Assembly: GCF_008017755.1 (NCBI RefSeq)
Contig: NZ_VRTS01000010.1
Coordinates: 49,736-113,735, forward strand
Length of the DNA stretch: 64,000 nt
DNA from: Alkalisalibacterium limincola
GTDB lineage: Bacteria > Pseudomonadota > Gammaproteobacteria > Xanthomonadales > Xanthomonadaceae
Reading direction: 5' to 3'
The notes below the pieces were generated by a model. It did not search any database. It was not told the DNA's origin and worked only from the letters and a program-made list of their open reading frames with translations. Both the position numbers and the translations under genes were made by a program. Shown one piece after another: positions 1-9,885 of the stretch (positions within the stretch are counted from its first letter, which is position 1; each line of letters starts with the position of its first letter).

Positions 1-90
1 CAACTCGCGGGCGCCGGTATCGACGTCGTTCAGGATCGCTGCATCCTCGTGGAATTGCGGCGTCGGGCCCATCTGCGCCCGCGTTCGTAA
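1..90 (+). CDS. CoA-binding protein, C-terminal fragment
   Basis: An open frame enters from the left edge and stops with TAA at 88-90. The 29 residues include AGIDVVQDRCILVE, which resembles the C-terminal strand of small CoA-binding proteins of the YccU type (AGLxVVMDRCxxxEH). These are Rossmann-like proteins of about 140 residues related to the succinyl-CoA ligase alpha N-domain; their cellular role is poorly known. Only the tail is visible, so the call rests on a short match. Confidence 0.55.
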   Translation, partial: QLAGAGIDVVQDRCILVELRRRAHLRPRS

Positions 91-218
91 AGCCGGCGTG
101 AGGCTGGCGGCTGCGCCCCACCACGTGCAGCGAAGATCGTCTGTGATGTCCTTGATCCCGCACCGGGCCCCCCAGTTTTCCCGGTGGCACTTCATCCAAA
201 GCCCAAGGAGGGACATTC

Positions 219-611
219 ATGAAGACGATTCACACCCTTGCCCTGACCACCCTGGCCGCCGCGATGGCCGCCGGTTCCGCCTTCGCGCAGCAGCCCACCT
301 CGCCGCCGCCGACCAGCCCGCCGCAGACGCAGGAGATGCCGCCGCAGACCCAGCCGGCCCAACCCCGCGCCCGCACCGGGATGCAGGATCGCGACCACGA
401 CAAGCGCGACTACGACAAGAAGCCGAGTTATGAAGAGCTCAACGTCCGTGGAGACGGCCGGGTGACCCGGGCCGACCTGTCCGGTCATCCGCGCATGCTC
501 GAGAAGTTCGACGACATCGATACCGATGGAGACGGCACGATCTCCCGCTCGGAGTACCAGGCGTGGAAGTCCCAGAAGAAGGACCGCGACGACCGTCGCT
601 CCGACTACTGA
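219..611 (+). CDS. secreted EF-hand calcium-binding protein
   Basis: A 130-residue exported protein. The signal peptide runs to about residue 23 (AFA|QQ) and is followed by a Pro/Gln-rich linker (24-50) and a charged segment. One canonical EF-hand loop is at 101-112, with D101, D103, D105, G106 and E112. A degenerate loop is at 75-86, with N and R where Asp is expected. It probably binds Ca2+ in the periplasm or outside the cell; no specific function can be named. AAGGAGGG at 205-212 is a strong ribosome site for the ATG at 219. A terminator hairpin follows the gene. Confidence 0.85.
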   Translation: MKTIHTLALTTLAAAMAAGSAFAQQPTSPPPTSPPQTQEMPPQTQPAQPRARTGMQDRDHDKRDYDKKPSYEELNVRGDGRVTRADLSGHPRMLEKFDDIDTDGDGTISRSEYQAWKSQKKDRDDRRSDY

Positions 612-657
612 TCGACTGATCGACCCCCGCTCCGGCATGTCCGGAGCCCGGGATGAC

Positions 658-684
658 GAAGGGGCGGCCATTGGTCGCCCCTTC
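658..684 (+). terminator. intrinsic terminator of the EF-hand gene
   Basis: GAAGGGGCG (658-666) pairs with CGCCCCTTC (676-684), and the loop can add three more pairs. TTCTTCG follows. It lies between the EF-hand gene and the convergent universal stress protein gene, so it may serve both strands. Confidence 0.7.
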
Positions 685-729
685 TTCGTTGCCGATGCAG
701 TAGCCGATGCCGGCGCCAGCGCCAGGCGG

Positions 730-1578
730 CTAGCGGACCAGCAGCACCGGGATGAGGCAGGTCCGGATCATCGACGTGGTGGTTGCCCCGACCATGAACT
801 CCCTGACCCGGCCATGGCCCCAGGCGCCCATCATCAGCAGGTCGATCTCGTTGCGGCGCACGTACTCCGCGATCACCTGGTCGGGATGGCCATCGACCTG
901 CTCGATGACATGTTCGACCTCGCGGGCCTCCAGCAGGGTGGCCGCCCAGTTCAGGTGGGCGCGCAGCTCGGCGGTCTCGCCGCCGGCGCAGACCAGGTGG
1001 GTGCGCACGCCGGCCAGCAGCTTGCCGCCACTGGCGAGCTCGACGGCTTTCCTGGAACTCGCGCCGCCATCGAAGGCGATCACCGCCTGGCGGATCGGTC
1101 GGAAGGCGCGTGCGGCCACCAGCAAGGGCGTGGTCGTGGCCCGCACGACCCGCTCGAGGTTGCTGCCGAGGTGGAGCTTGGCGAAGTCCGCGTGCTCGCC
1201 ACGCTTGCCGATGACGATCAACGCGCTGCGGTCCTCGAACTCCTCCACCGTCTCCACCAGGTGCCCGTGGCGCAGGCGACACTCCAGCGGCGCCACGCCC
1301 GCGGCCTCGGCCACGGCGCGTGCCTCCGCCAGCACGAGCCGTCCGTGCTCGTGGGCCACCTGGCTGCGGCGTGCGTCGATCGTGGCCAGCTCCCGAAGCA
1401 GGGAAGTGCGTGCATCAAGCACGTCGCCGGCCGGCTCGGCCACCGGGGCGGGCTCGGGGCGCTTGTCGATGACGTGCAGGAAGTCGATGCCCACGCCCAG
1501 CCGCTGGGCGGCCCAGATGGCATGGTCGCGAACGCTGGGGGTGTAGGTCGAACCGTCGATGCAGGCGAGAAGGGTCAT
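730..1578 (-). CDS. tandem universal stress protein (UspA family)
   Basis: A 282-residue protein made of two Usp domains, roughly residues 1-145 and 160-282. The second domain has the nucleotide-binding pattern G-2x-G-9x-G (GAWGHGRVREFMVG) near the C-terminus. The first has a variant of it (GKRG...LGSN) with a spacing of ten. Tandem Usp proteins of this length are soluble stress proteins, often ATP-binding; the client is unknown. The gene is divergent from the lipoprotein gene at 1749. Confidence 0.85.
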   Translation of the reverse strand: MTLLACIDGSTYTPSVRDHAIWAAQRLGVGIDFLHVIDKRPEPAPVAEPAGDVLDARTSLLRELATIDARRSQVAHEHGRLVLAEARAVAEAAGVAPLECRLRHGHLVETVEEFEDRSALIVIGKRGEHADFAKLHLGSNLERVVRATTTPLLVAARAFRPIRQAVIAFDGGASSRKAVELASGGKLLAGVRTHLVCAGGETAELRAHLNWAATLLEAREVEHVIEQVDGHPDQVIAEYVRRNEIDLLMMGAWGHGRVREFMVGATTTSMIRTCLIPVLLVR

Positions 1579-1748
1579 GGCGCTCGATGTCGCGCGGCAG
1601 GAGGCGGCGCTGGGGGACTGCCGCGGAAGCGGCTGATTTCACCGGATATTAACACGATGACCTGGGTGCCGATCGCATGCGAGGGCCCTGTCAGGGTCTT
1701 AACGGGCGGACCCGTACCGTGGATGGGACATCGCAAGGGAGCAGTGAG

Positions 1749-2009
1749 ATGAAAGCCATGAAAGGGATCCTGGCGCCCGCATGCGTCGGCCTGCTGCTGG
1801 CCAGCGGCTGCGCCGGCCACGACCGCAATGCGCTCTACCAGCCGATGGAGCCCAACTACGCCGACCCCGCCGACCCGATGCAGCGCCAGTTCGAGGATCC
1901 GCGCGACCTGGACGCGCGAGGCCGGCCCGAGGCCCCGATATTGCCCCTGCCGGAGCGCGAGGAGGATCCGCTGGAGGATCCCGATCCGGAGGACCTCGAC
2001 GGTGGTTGA
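1749..2009 (+). CDS. small lipoprotein, unknown function
   Basis: An 86-residue protein with a hydrophobic leader and lipobox (LLLASGC), so Cys at about residue 19 should be lipidated. The mature part is short, acidic and Pro-rich (ends PDPEDLDGG) with no recognised domain. The ATG at 1749 is chosen because AAGGGAG lies just upstream and the leader begins there; an in-frame upstream ATG at 1677 would bury the signal peptide. Probably an envelope lipoprotein. Confidence 0.75.
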   Translation: MKAMKGILAPACVGLLLASGCAGHDRNALYQPMEPNYADPADPMQRQFEDPRDLDARGRPEAPILPLPEREEDPLEDPDPEDLDGG

Positions 2010-2084
2010 GCCGTCCCAGGGCCTGTCACGCCTCCGCGCGGCGGCGCAGGGGCTTGGAGTTTCCACGAGCAAAGGAAAAACGCG

Positions 2085-3077
2085 ATGGGATTGCTGATCG
2101 ACGGTGAATGGCACGACCGCTGGTACGACACGGACGGCAACGAAGGCCGCTTCAAGCGCTCCGAGAGCCAGTTCCGCCACTGGGTGACGGCCGACGGATC
2201 GCCGGGGCCCACCGGCGACGGGGGTTTCCGGGCCGAGCCCGGGCGCTACCACCTTTACGTGTCCCTGGCCTGCCCCTGGGCGCACCGGACCCTCATCTTC
2301 CGGCGGCTCAAGGGCCTGGAGGCCATGATCGACGTGTCGGTGGTCAATTGGCTGATGGGAAAGCAGGGTTGGACGTTCGAGGATGGACCCGGCGTCGTGC
2401 CCGACCCGGTCCATGGCGCGCAGCGCATGTACGAGGTCTACCTCGCCGCCGATCCGCAATACTCCGGCCGGGTAACGGTCCCGGTGTTGTGGGACAAGCA
2501 GCAGGGCACCATCGTCAGCAACGAGTCCGCGGACATCATCCGGATGTTCAATACCGCCTTCGACGACGTCGGTGCGGCGAAGGCCGACTTCTATCCCGAG
2601 GGCTTGCGCGAGGAGATCGACCGGGTCAACGAGCGCGTCTACGACGAGGTCAACAACGGGGTCTACAAGGCGGGCTTCGCCACCACGCAGAAAGCCTACG
2701 AATCAGCGGTCGCTCCGCTGTTCGACGCGTTGGACTGGCTTGAGGAACGATTGGCGACGCGCCGCTACCTGTGTGGGGATCGCCTGACCGAAGCGGACTG
2801 GCGGTTGTTCACCACGCTGGTGCGCTTCGACCCGGTGTACGTGGGCCACTTCAAGTGCAACCTGCGCCGCATCGCGGACTATCCGAACCTGTCGGGTTTC
2901 CTCCGCGAGCTCTACCAGATGCCCCGGGTCGCCGACACGGTCGACTTCCAGCACATCAAGGGGCACTACTACGAGAGCCACCACATGATCAATCCGACCG
3001 GCGTGGTGCCGCTTGGCCCGCTGATGGATCTTGATTCCGCGCACGGGCGCGAGCACCTCCCGGTGCAGCGGGCCTAG
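2085..3077 (+). CDS. glutathionyl-hydroquinone reductase (Xi-class GST)
   Basis: A 330-residue enzyme of the YqjG/PcpF/ECM4 family, which uses glutathione to reduce glutathionyl-hydroquinones. The family-defining CPWAH motif is present with catalytic Cys at residue 63 in the N-terminal thioredoxin-like domain. An all-helical C-terminal GST domain follows, containing the LTEADWRLF segment typical of the family. Length matches the family (about 320-330). AAAGGAAAA precedes the ATG. A soluble cytoplasmic detoxification enzyme. Confidence 0.92.
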   Translation: MGLLIDGEWHDRWYDTDGNEGRFKRSESQFRHWVTADGSPGPTGDGGFRAEPGRYHLYVSLACPWAHRTLIFRRLKGLEAMIDVSVVNWLMGKQGWTFEDGPGVVPDPVHGAQRMYEVYLAADPQYSGRVTVPVLWDKQQGTIVSNESADIIRMFNTAFDDVGAAKADFYPEGLREEIDRVNERVYDEVNNGVYKAGFATTQKAYESAVAPLFDALDWLEERLATRRYLCGDRLTEADWRLFTTLVRFDPVYVGHFKCNLRRIADYPNLSGFLRELYQMPRVADTVDFQHIKGHYYESHHMINPTGVVPLGPLMDLDSAHGREHLPVQRA

Positions 3078-3092
3078 CGGGCAGGTGCAGGA

Positions 3093-3131
3093 GGATACGC
3101 GCGGGACAGGGCTTCCGGCCCGCGCGTATCC
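3093..3131. terminator. bidirectional terminator-like hairpin
   Basis: A perfect 13-bp stem (3093-3105 with 3119-3131, GGATACGCGCGGG and its complement) sits in the 59-bp gap between two convergent genes. There is no clear T tract on either strand, but position and stability fit shared termination. Confidence 0.6.
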
Positions 3132-3136
3132 GGGGG

Positions 3137-3669
3137 TCAGTTGCCCGGGGGCTGCTGGCCTGCCGGCGTCTGGGCCGCAGTTTCCACCGCCGCCTCGATG
3201 GCTGCCTCGAAGCGCGGCATCGACTCGCTGACGCGTCGCTCGGCCACTTCGCCGGTGCGCTCCATCAGCCGCTCCTGCTTGTCCATGAACGAGCGGCCTT
3301 CCGCGCTTGTGTAGAACGCGAGGGCCGCATCGATCTCGGCGTCGGTGAACACCTCGGCGTGCACGCGCACGACATCGGGCTTCATCGCGTCCCAGGAGAG
3401 CGTGTTCTGGATGTCCTGGAACAGGGCTTCCATGGCCGGCCGGGCCGAAGCGGCCTGGCCCTCGTCGAGCCCACGCTGCTGCGCGGCCATCATGTAGCGC
3501 TGCGCGGCCGCCTGCATCAGCTGCTGCTGCATGCCGATCACGCTTTGCTCGATGCCGGTGGCATCATGAGCTGCTCGGCCTTCGCGGGATCCGCAGCGTG
3601 GGCCACGCCCATGCCGAAGCTGACGGCCAGGGCGAGGGCGATGGGGAGCGAGCTTTTGATCAGGCGCAT
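3137..3669 (-). CDS. DUF2059 periplasmic protein (frame change)
   Basis: The C-terminal 140 residues match the DUF2059 pattern: a helical domain with IGMQQQLMQAA, then a segment around FTDAEIDAALAFYTSAEG and PRFEAAIE. The signal peptide (MRLIKSSLPIALALAVSFG...AHA) is encoded in a different frame. Adding one base near 3566-3570 joins the two into a 177-residue protein, the usual length. The gene is therefore probably intact and the shift a sequencing indel. Function is unknown; the protein should be periplasmic. Confidence 0.8.
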
Positions 3670-3838
3670 GGGTAATCCTTGGGTATGGGTGTGCGCAGGC
3701 TAGACCCACGCGATGGCGACGGCAAATCCGACCGCCGCGCCTGTTCAGCTGGCCGCAAGCCCCGGGTTCCCTTTTCACATGAATCTTCCAGGCTGCCGTT
3801 CAGGGTTGGGCGAACGTCCGGACACAGGAGGTGACGCG

Positions 3839-5118
<1,280 letters not shown>

Positions 5119-5258
5119 GCCCCGATGGCGCCAGGCGCTGCATTCGCTGAACGAATCGACAGCGCCGGCTGAACGTGTGCAACGCGTGACGAGTCCGTTC
5201 AAAGGGGATTAATCGCGCTCTGGACACCCTGCGGGTGCACCATTGCAGGAGTGCCACC

Positions 5259-5654
5259 ATGCGCAAGTTCGTCATCAGTCTCAGCCTTGCCGCCGCCGGC
5301 GTGCTCGCCCTCACGGCGTTGCCCGTTTCCGAGGCCCAGGCCTCGCCCCGCATCTACGTCGACCTCGGCGATGTGTTCTTCACCGCTGGCCGCCCCTACC
5401 ATCGCCATTCGCGGGCACCGCTGCATGTCGTGCACTACGACTACGGCCCGCGCTATTACCACTACGGCCCGCCAGTGCGTGTAGTCCACCACTACGCGCC
5501 GCCGCCGCGCGTGCGCCACGTCTACCACTACCCGCCGGGGTACGGCTACGGGCTGCCGCGCCACCACCGCGGGCACAAGCACGACCGTCGCGGAGGCTGG
5601 GATCGCGGGCGCGATCGTGGCCGGGATCGCGGCCGGGGTCGCGGCCGCCACTGA
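5259..5654 (+). CDS. secreted His/Tyr/Arg-rich protein
   Basis: A 131-residue protein with a clear signal peptide (MRKFVISLSLAAAGVLAL, cleavage near AQA|SP). A low-complexity mature part is rich in His, Tyr and Pro (HYDYGPRYYHYGPP) and ends in GRDRG/GRGRGR repeats. The His clusters could bind metal, but that is inference. The ATG at 5259 follows GCAGGAG. It stands alone; the next gene is convergent. Confidence 0.7.
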   Translation: MRKFVISLSLAAAGVLALTALPVSEAQASPRIYVDLGDVFFTAGRPYHRHSRAPLHVVHYDYGPRYYHYGPPVRVVHHYAPPPRVRHVYHYPPGYGYGLPRHHRGHKHDRRGGWDRGRDRGRDRGRGRGRH

Positions 5655-5657
5655 GTT

Positions 5658-5678
5658 CCGACGGGCATGGCCCGTCGG
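5658..5678. terminator. hairpin between convergent genes
   Basis: CCGACGGGC (5658-5666), loop ATG, GCCCGTCGG (5670-5678). It lies between the secreted protein gene and the convergent TonB-like gene. No T tract. Confidence 0.5.
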
Positions 5679-5747
5679 GAATTCCACGATCGATGGTGCC
5701 CGGGAACCGCCGGCGAGTCCGGCGTTCCCGCGTTTCATGCCACGGGC

Positions 5748-6433
5748 TCAGTGGTCGAGCTTGAACTCGATCGGGACCCGTCCCCAGGCCTGGTCGGCTG
5801 GCCGTCGTGCAGCGCGGGCTGGAATTGCCAGTGCGCCAGCACGTGGCGGCGAGCGGCGTCATCGAGGACGCGGTGCCCACTGCTCTGGTCGACTTCCACC
5901 GAGGCGGGTCGCCCGGCTTCGTCGACCAGCACCCGCAGCCAGACCGTGCCGGTCAGTCCCGCCCGAACCGCGGGCCGGGGGTAGGGCGGGGCGGAGGCTG
6001 CGATGTAGCGCAGGGCCGCCGGACCTGCGGCTCCGGCGCCGGCACCCACGTCGCCTCCCGTTTCGATGACGGGCCCGGGGTTTGCCGCAAGCGGTGGCGC
6101 CGGAATGTCCAGCGGGCCGGCCTCCCCGCGGACCAGCACCGGGGCTTCCGGGGGCGGGGCCGGGGTGGCCTGGGCCGGCTGTGCGCTCACGGGCCGGGTC
6201 GGCATGGGCGGCGGTGGCGGTGGCGCCGGCCTGGGGACGATGTCGACGATCGGGTTCGTCGGCGGCGGAGCGAGCATCTGCGGGCCGAGGTTGGCCTGCA
6301 TCGGCATGGCCAGGACCAGCAGCGCGCCCAGGTTGAGCGCCATCGTGGCGCCCAGGGCACCGATGCGTGCCGGGTCCGGATGCTTCGATTCGACGGTGTC
6401 GTGGAATCCGTTGAAGGTGATTGCCTGTGCCAT
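5748..6433 (-). CDS. TonB-family protein (frame change near end)
   Basis: An energy-transducing TonB-like protein: one N-terminal membrane segment (about residues 20-42, LNLGALLVLAMPM), a Pro-rich periplasmic linker (PAPPPPPPMPTRP), and a C-terminal TonB domain (YPRPAVRAGLTGTVWLRVLVD, VLDDAARRHVLAHWQF). Near 5785-5795 one base is missing; with it the end reads QAWGRVPIEFKLDH, the usual TonB ending, and the protein has 228 residues. Start at 6433 is supported by TGGAGG upstream. No exbB/exbD is adjacent, so it may be an accessory TonB. Confidence 0.82.
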
Positions 6434-6622
6434 CTGTCCAACCTCCATTGCCAGGGTGGGGCGACGGCGAGGACGTGGACCTCGCGACATACGCAGCCGT
6501 AGGGTGCTGCAGGGCCAGAGTGCTCCGACCCGGCGCGGCGATGCAAGCCTGCCGGTGCGGTTCGGATGCCGGCTGGCCGGCGTTCGTTCAGCAAGGCAGG
6601 CGTCGATCAGGGCGGTGGCCGC

Positions 6623-6628
6623 TACAAT
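6623..6628 (+). promoter_or_regulatory. putative -10 element (TACAAT) of dusA
   Basis: TACAAT lies 8 bases before the dusA ATG, which would give a leaderless or nearly leaderless mRNA. The same ten bases (GCTACAATGC) stand in front of the tRNA at 17391-17400. No convincing -35 is visible. Confidence 0.4.
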
Positions 6629-6636
6629 GCGCGCCG

Positions 6637-7635
6637 ATGGTGACCTTGCCTGCCAACGCCCTGCGCCTGTGCGTCGCCCCGATGATGGAGTGGACCGACC
6701 GCCATTGCCGGGTCTTCCACCGCATCCTCGCCCCGGGTGCCCGGCTGTACACCGAGATGGTGCACGCGCAGGCCGTCATCCACGGGGACCGCCAGCGCCT
6801 GCTCGGCTTCGATCCGGTCGAGCATCCGCTCGCGCTGCAGCTGGGCGGTAGCGATCCGTCCGACCTCGCCCGCGCCTGCGTCGTTGCGACCGGGCTTGGC
6901 TACGACGAGATCAACCTCAATGTCGGCTGCCCGTCCGACCGCGTCCAGGCCGGGCGCTTCGGCGCCTGCCTGATGCGCGAGCCGGGACTGGTCGCCGATT
7001 GCGTGGCGGCGATGGCCAGCGCCACCCCGGTTCCGGTGACGGTGAAGTGCCGGCTGGGCGTCGACGAACTCGAGGACTACGACTACTTCCTTGGCTTCAT
7101 CGACACGGTGGCGCAGGCGGGCTGCCGCGTGTTCATCGTGCATGCGCGCAAGGCATGGCTGAGCGGGCTGAGCCCGAAGCAGAACCGGGAGATCCCACCG
7201 CTGCGCCACGACTGGGTCTGGCGCCTGAAGCGCGAGCGGCCGGAGCTGCAGGTCGTGCTCAATGGCGGGCTGACCACGCCCGCGGACGCCCAGGCGCACC
7301 TGCCGCACTGCGATGGCGTCATGATCGGTCGCGCCGCCTACCACGACCCCTACGTGCTGCACCGGCTGCAGCAGGCGCTGTTCGCCCCGGAGCAGCCCCT
7401 GCGCCCGCGCGAGGCCCTGCTGGGCGACATGCGCCCATACATCGAGGCCCACCTCGCCGCCGGAGGCGCGCTCAAGCACGTGGCGCGCCACCTGCTCGGC
7501 CTCTTCCACGGCGAGTTCGGTGGCCGCGCATTCCGCCAGGTGCTCAGCCAGAACGCGTATCGCGAAGGTGCCGGCTGGGAGGTCATCGAGCAGGCACTGG
7601 AGCCGACGCGTCGGCAGCCCCGGGAAGCGGCGTGA
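6637..7635 (+). CDS. dusA: tRNA-dihydrouridine(20/20a) synthase DusA
   Basis: FMN enzyme reducing U20/U20a in the D-loop of tRNAs. A 332-residue TIM barrel with VAPMMEWTDRHCR at the start, the catalytic-Cys motif NVGCPSDRVQAG, VHARKAWLSGLSPKQNR and the C-terminal helical domain. The insertions and the LSGLSPKQNRE segment are those of the DusA subgroup. The reading frame overlaps the next gene by four bases (GTGA), so the pair is co-translated. Confidence 0.94.
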   Translation: MVTLPANALRLCVAPMMEWTDRHCRVFHRILAPGARLYTEMVHAQAVIHGDRQRLLGFDPVEHPLALQLGGSDPSDLARACVVATGLGYDEINLNVGCPSDRVQAGRFGACLMREPGLVADCVAAMASATPVPVTVKCRLGVDELEDYDYFLGFIDTVAQAGCRVFIVHARKAWLSGLSPKQNREIPPLRHDWVWRLKRERPELQVVLNGGLTTPADAQAHLPHCDGVMIGRAAYHDPYVLHRLQQALFAPEQPLRPREALLGDMRPYIEAHLAAGGALKHVARHLLGLFHGEFGGRAFRQVLSQNAYREGAGWEVIEQALEPTRRQPREAA

Positions 7636-8549
7636 TCACGCGCGACGCCAGTGCGTTCGCCGAACTCGCCCGGTGCATCCAGCCCGACATCGACGCAGCC
7701 TGCCCGCGGGCCGTCTTCCTGGTGGCTCCCGACGGGTTCCGGGTGGACGAGGAGTCGGCCAGCGACAATGCCTACATGGCCCTCGGTGAGGCCGATCCGG
7801 GTCGGGCGCTGGCCCAGCATCGAGCACTGCATGCGGCGGTGTCCGCGGACCGGCCGGCGATCGTCTTCCCGGGGTCGACAGCCACGCCCGATGCGGTGTT
7901 CCCCAACAACGTGTTCGCGACCGCCCGCGTCGCCGGGCAGGGGCGCGTGGTCATCGGCCACATGCGCCATGCCGGCCGCCGCCGCGAAGCCGGGCGCGCG
8001 GACATCCGGGAGTTCTTCACCGGGGTGCTGGGCCACGCACTGGTGGACCTGTCCACGCAGCCGGGCATTTGCGAACTCACCGGCTCGCTGGTCATCGACC
8101 GCGCCCGCGGGATCGGGTTTTGCGGCCTGTCGGAGCGCTGTGACGAGACCGGCGCCCGGGCGATGATGGAGGCCTTCGGGCTTCGCGGGGTGCTCATGTT
8201 CGACCTGGCGTCCGGCGAATACCACGCCAACGTGGTGATGAGCGTGCTGGCAGGGCGCGCACTGGTGCTGGCGCCGCAGGGCTTCGCGGATCGATCGGTG
8301 GCCGCGGCGATCGGCACGATCTACCGCGACGTCGTCAGCCTCGAGCCGGAAGCCAAGGCCGCGTTCGCGGGCAACTGCATTGCCGTGGACGAGCGGCGGG
8401 CATGGTTCAGCACGCGGGCGGCGCAGTCGCTCAACGCGGCCCAGCGCGCGCAGTTGGCCCGCGCCGGCTTCGAGATCGGCAGCGTGGACCTCGACGAGAT
8501 CGAGAAGGCCGGTGGCAGCCTGCGCTGCTGCATTGGCGAGATCTATTGA
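7632..8549 (+). CDS. CtlX/DDAH-like amidinohydrolase
   Basis: A 305-residue member of the guanidino-group-modifying superfamily (arginine deiminase, DDAH, CtlX). Visible signatures are PDAVFPNNVFA, the ELTGSLVIDR segment, the YHANVVMSV His region, and a C-terminal active-site Cys in CCIGEIY. It probably hydrolyses a citrulline- or arginine-like substrate; CtlX is named for citrulline use, but the exact substrate is not readable from sequence. GTG start at 7632 overlaps the dusA stop. Arginase lies 9 kb away and is not linked. Confidence 0.8.
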   Translation: MITRDASAFAELARCIQPDIDAACPRAVFLVAPDGFRVDEESASDNAYMALGEADPGRALAQHRALHAAVSADRPAIVFPGSTATPDAVFPNNVFATARVAGQGRVVIGHMRHAGRRREAGRADIREFFTGVLGHALVDLSTQPGICELTGSLVIDRARGIGFCGLSERCDETGARAMMEAFGLRGVLMFDLASGEYHANVVMSVLAGRALVLAPQGFADRSVAAAIGTIYRDVVSLEPEAKAAFAGNCIAVDERRAWFSTRAAQSLNAAQRAQLARAGFEIGSVDLDEIEKAGGSLRCCIGEIY

Positions 8550-8716
8550 CCCCGGCGACTCCCCCAAGCTGTACGACGCCTGCACGGCCCGCGTGGGTTT
8601 GGGGACATTTAAGCGCTGATTCACTGCTTTTCAAACACACTTGCCTCCAATCCAGCCTGCTTCCCCTGTGGAGCAGGGCTCGCTACCATCCCGACCTTCG
8701 AGGTTGAGAACACGTC

Positions 8717-9046
8717 ATGGCCGCGACTCTTCGCCAAATCCTCTGCCTGGCTTGCGCGCTGTCCCTTTCGGGCGTTGCGCTGGCCAGCGATCCACCGGCA
8801 TCGAATCCGCGCGAGGCGCGCGATTTCCGCGAGTCGCGCGAGCTTCGCGATTCGGTGCGCCGCGTCGAGCGCGATACGGGGGGCTCGGTGCTTCGCGCCG
8901 AGCGCGTGCATGGCCGCGAGGTGAACCGAGTCAAGGTGCTCACGCCGGAAGGGCGGGTGCGTGTGGTACATGAGAACAACAACAACGAACGATCACGCGA
9001 AGTGGAGCGCGGTCCGCGCCGCAATCCGCGTGCGCGGGACGATTGA
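8717..9046 (+). CDS. secreted PepSY-like small protein upstream of phoP
   Basis: A 109-residue protein with a signal peptide (cleavage near ALA|SD). Its central part (SVLRAERVHGREVNRVKVLTP) resembles the helix-strand pattern of PepSY-type domains, followed by a basic tail. It lies 67 bp upstream of the response regulator in the same direction. The position suggests an accessory or sensor-modulating role in the two-component system, which is inference. Confidence 0.65.
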   Translation: MAATLRQILCLACALSLSGVALASDPPASNPREARDFRESRELRDSVRRVERDTGGSVLRAERVHGREVNRVKVLTPEGRVRVVHENNNNERSREVERGPRRNPRARDD

Positions 9047-9113
9047 CCCGAAGAGTTACCCAACTGGCGGGCTGCGGTTAAAGTGGCCCTGAATGCACGG
9101 AAAGGAGCACCGA

Positions 9114-9794
9114 ATGCGCATCCTGCTGGTCGAGGACGAAGCGCCTCTGCGTGAAACGTTGGCCGCTCGCCTCAAGCGCGAAGGCTTTGCTGTCGATGCA
9201 GCCCAGGATGGCGAGGAAGGCCTGTACCTGGGCAAGGAAGTCCCGTTCGACGTCGCGATCATCGACCTGGGCCTGCCCAAGCTGTCGGGCATGGACCTGG
9301 TCAAGGCGCTGCGCGAGGAGCAGAAGAAGTTTCCGATCCTCATCCTGACCGCGCGTTCGAGCTGGCAGGACAAGGTCGAGGGCCTGAAGTCGGGCGCCGA
9401 CGACTATCTGGTCAAGCCGTTCCACGTCGAGGAATTGCTCGCGCGTCTCAACGCGCTGCTGCGCCGCGCCGCGGGATGGAGCAAGCCGACGCTTGAATGC
9501 GGTCCGATCACGCTCGACCTCGCAGCGCAGACCGTGTCGGTGGCCGACAGCAACGTCGACCTGACCAGCTACGAGTACAAGGTGCTCGAGTACCTGATGC
9601 TGCACGCCGGCGAGCTGGTCTCCAAGGCCGATCTGACCGAGCACATCTACCAGCAGGACTTCGACCGGGACTCCAACGTCCTGGAGGTCTTCATCGGTCG
9701 CCTGCGCAAGAAGCTCGACCCCGAGGGCGAGCTCAAGCCGATCGAGACGGTGCGCGGTCGCGGCTACCGTTTCGCGATCCCGCGCAACGAGTAA
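9114..9794 (+). CDS. phoP: PhoP-type response regulator (OmpR family)
   Basis: A 226-residue DNA-binding response regulator. The receiver domain has acidic LVEDEA, phospho-acceptor Asp at about residue 51 (IIDLGLPKLSG) and conserved Lys in DDYLVKPF. The C-terminal winged helix ends with IGRLRKKL and TVRGRGYRF. AAGGAGC precedes the ATG. Pairing with the downstream kinase and the family features fit PhoP/PhoQ; the signal (Mg2+, peptides) is assumed from the family. Confidence 0.9.
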   Translation: MRILLVEDEAPLRETLAARLKREGFAVDAAQDGEEGLYLGKEVPFDVAIIDLGLPKLSGMDLVKALREEQKKFPILILTARSSWQDKVEGLKSGADDYLVKPFHVEELLARLNALLRRAAGWSKPTLECGPITLDLAAQTVSVADSNVDLTSYEYKVLEYLMLHAGELVSKADLTEHIYQQDFDRDSNVLEVFIGRLRKKLDPEGELKPIETVRGRGYRFAIPRNE

Positions 9795-9818
9795 GCCGGA
9801 AGTGGCGATGCAGGGAAC

Positions 9819-9836
9819 GGGCAGGATGACCTGCCC
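9819..9836 (+). other. hairpin between phoP and phoQ
   Basis: GGGCAGG (9819-9825), loop ATGA, CCTGCCC (9830-9836) in the 91-bp gap. No T tract. It could lower downstream expression or protect the upstream mRNA end; function unknown. Confidence 0.45.
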
Positions 9837-9885
9837 CGGCCCCTTGCGCCGTGACGCCGGCCCCAGCAGAGGAAGGTGATTGCCG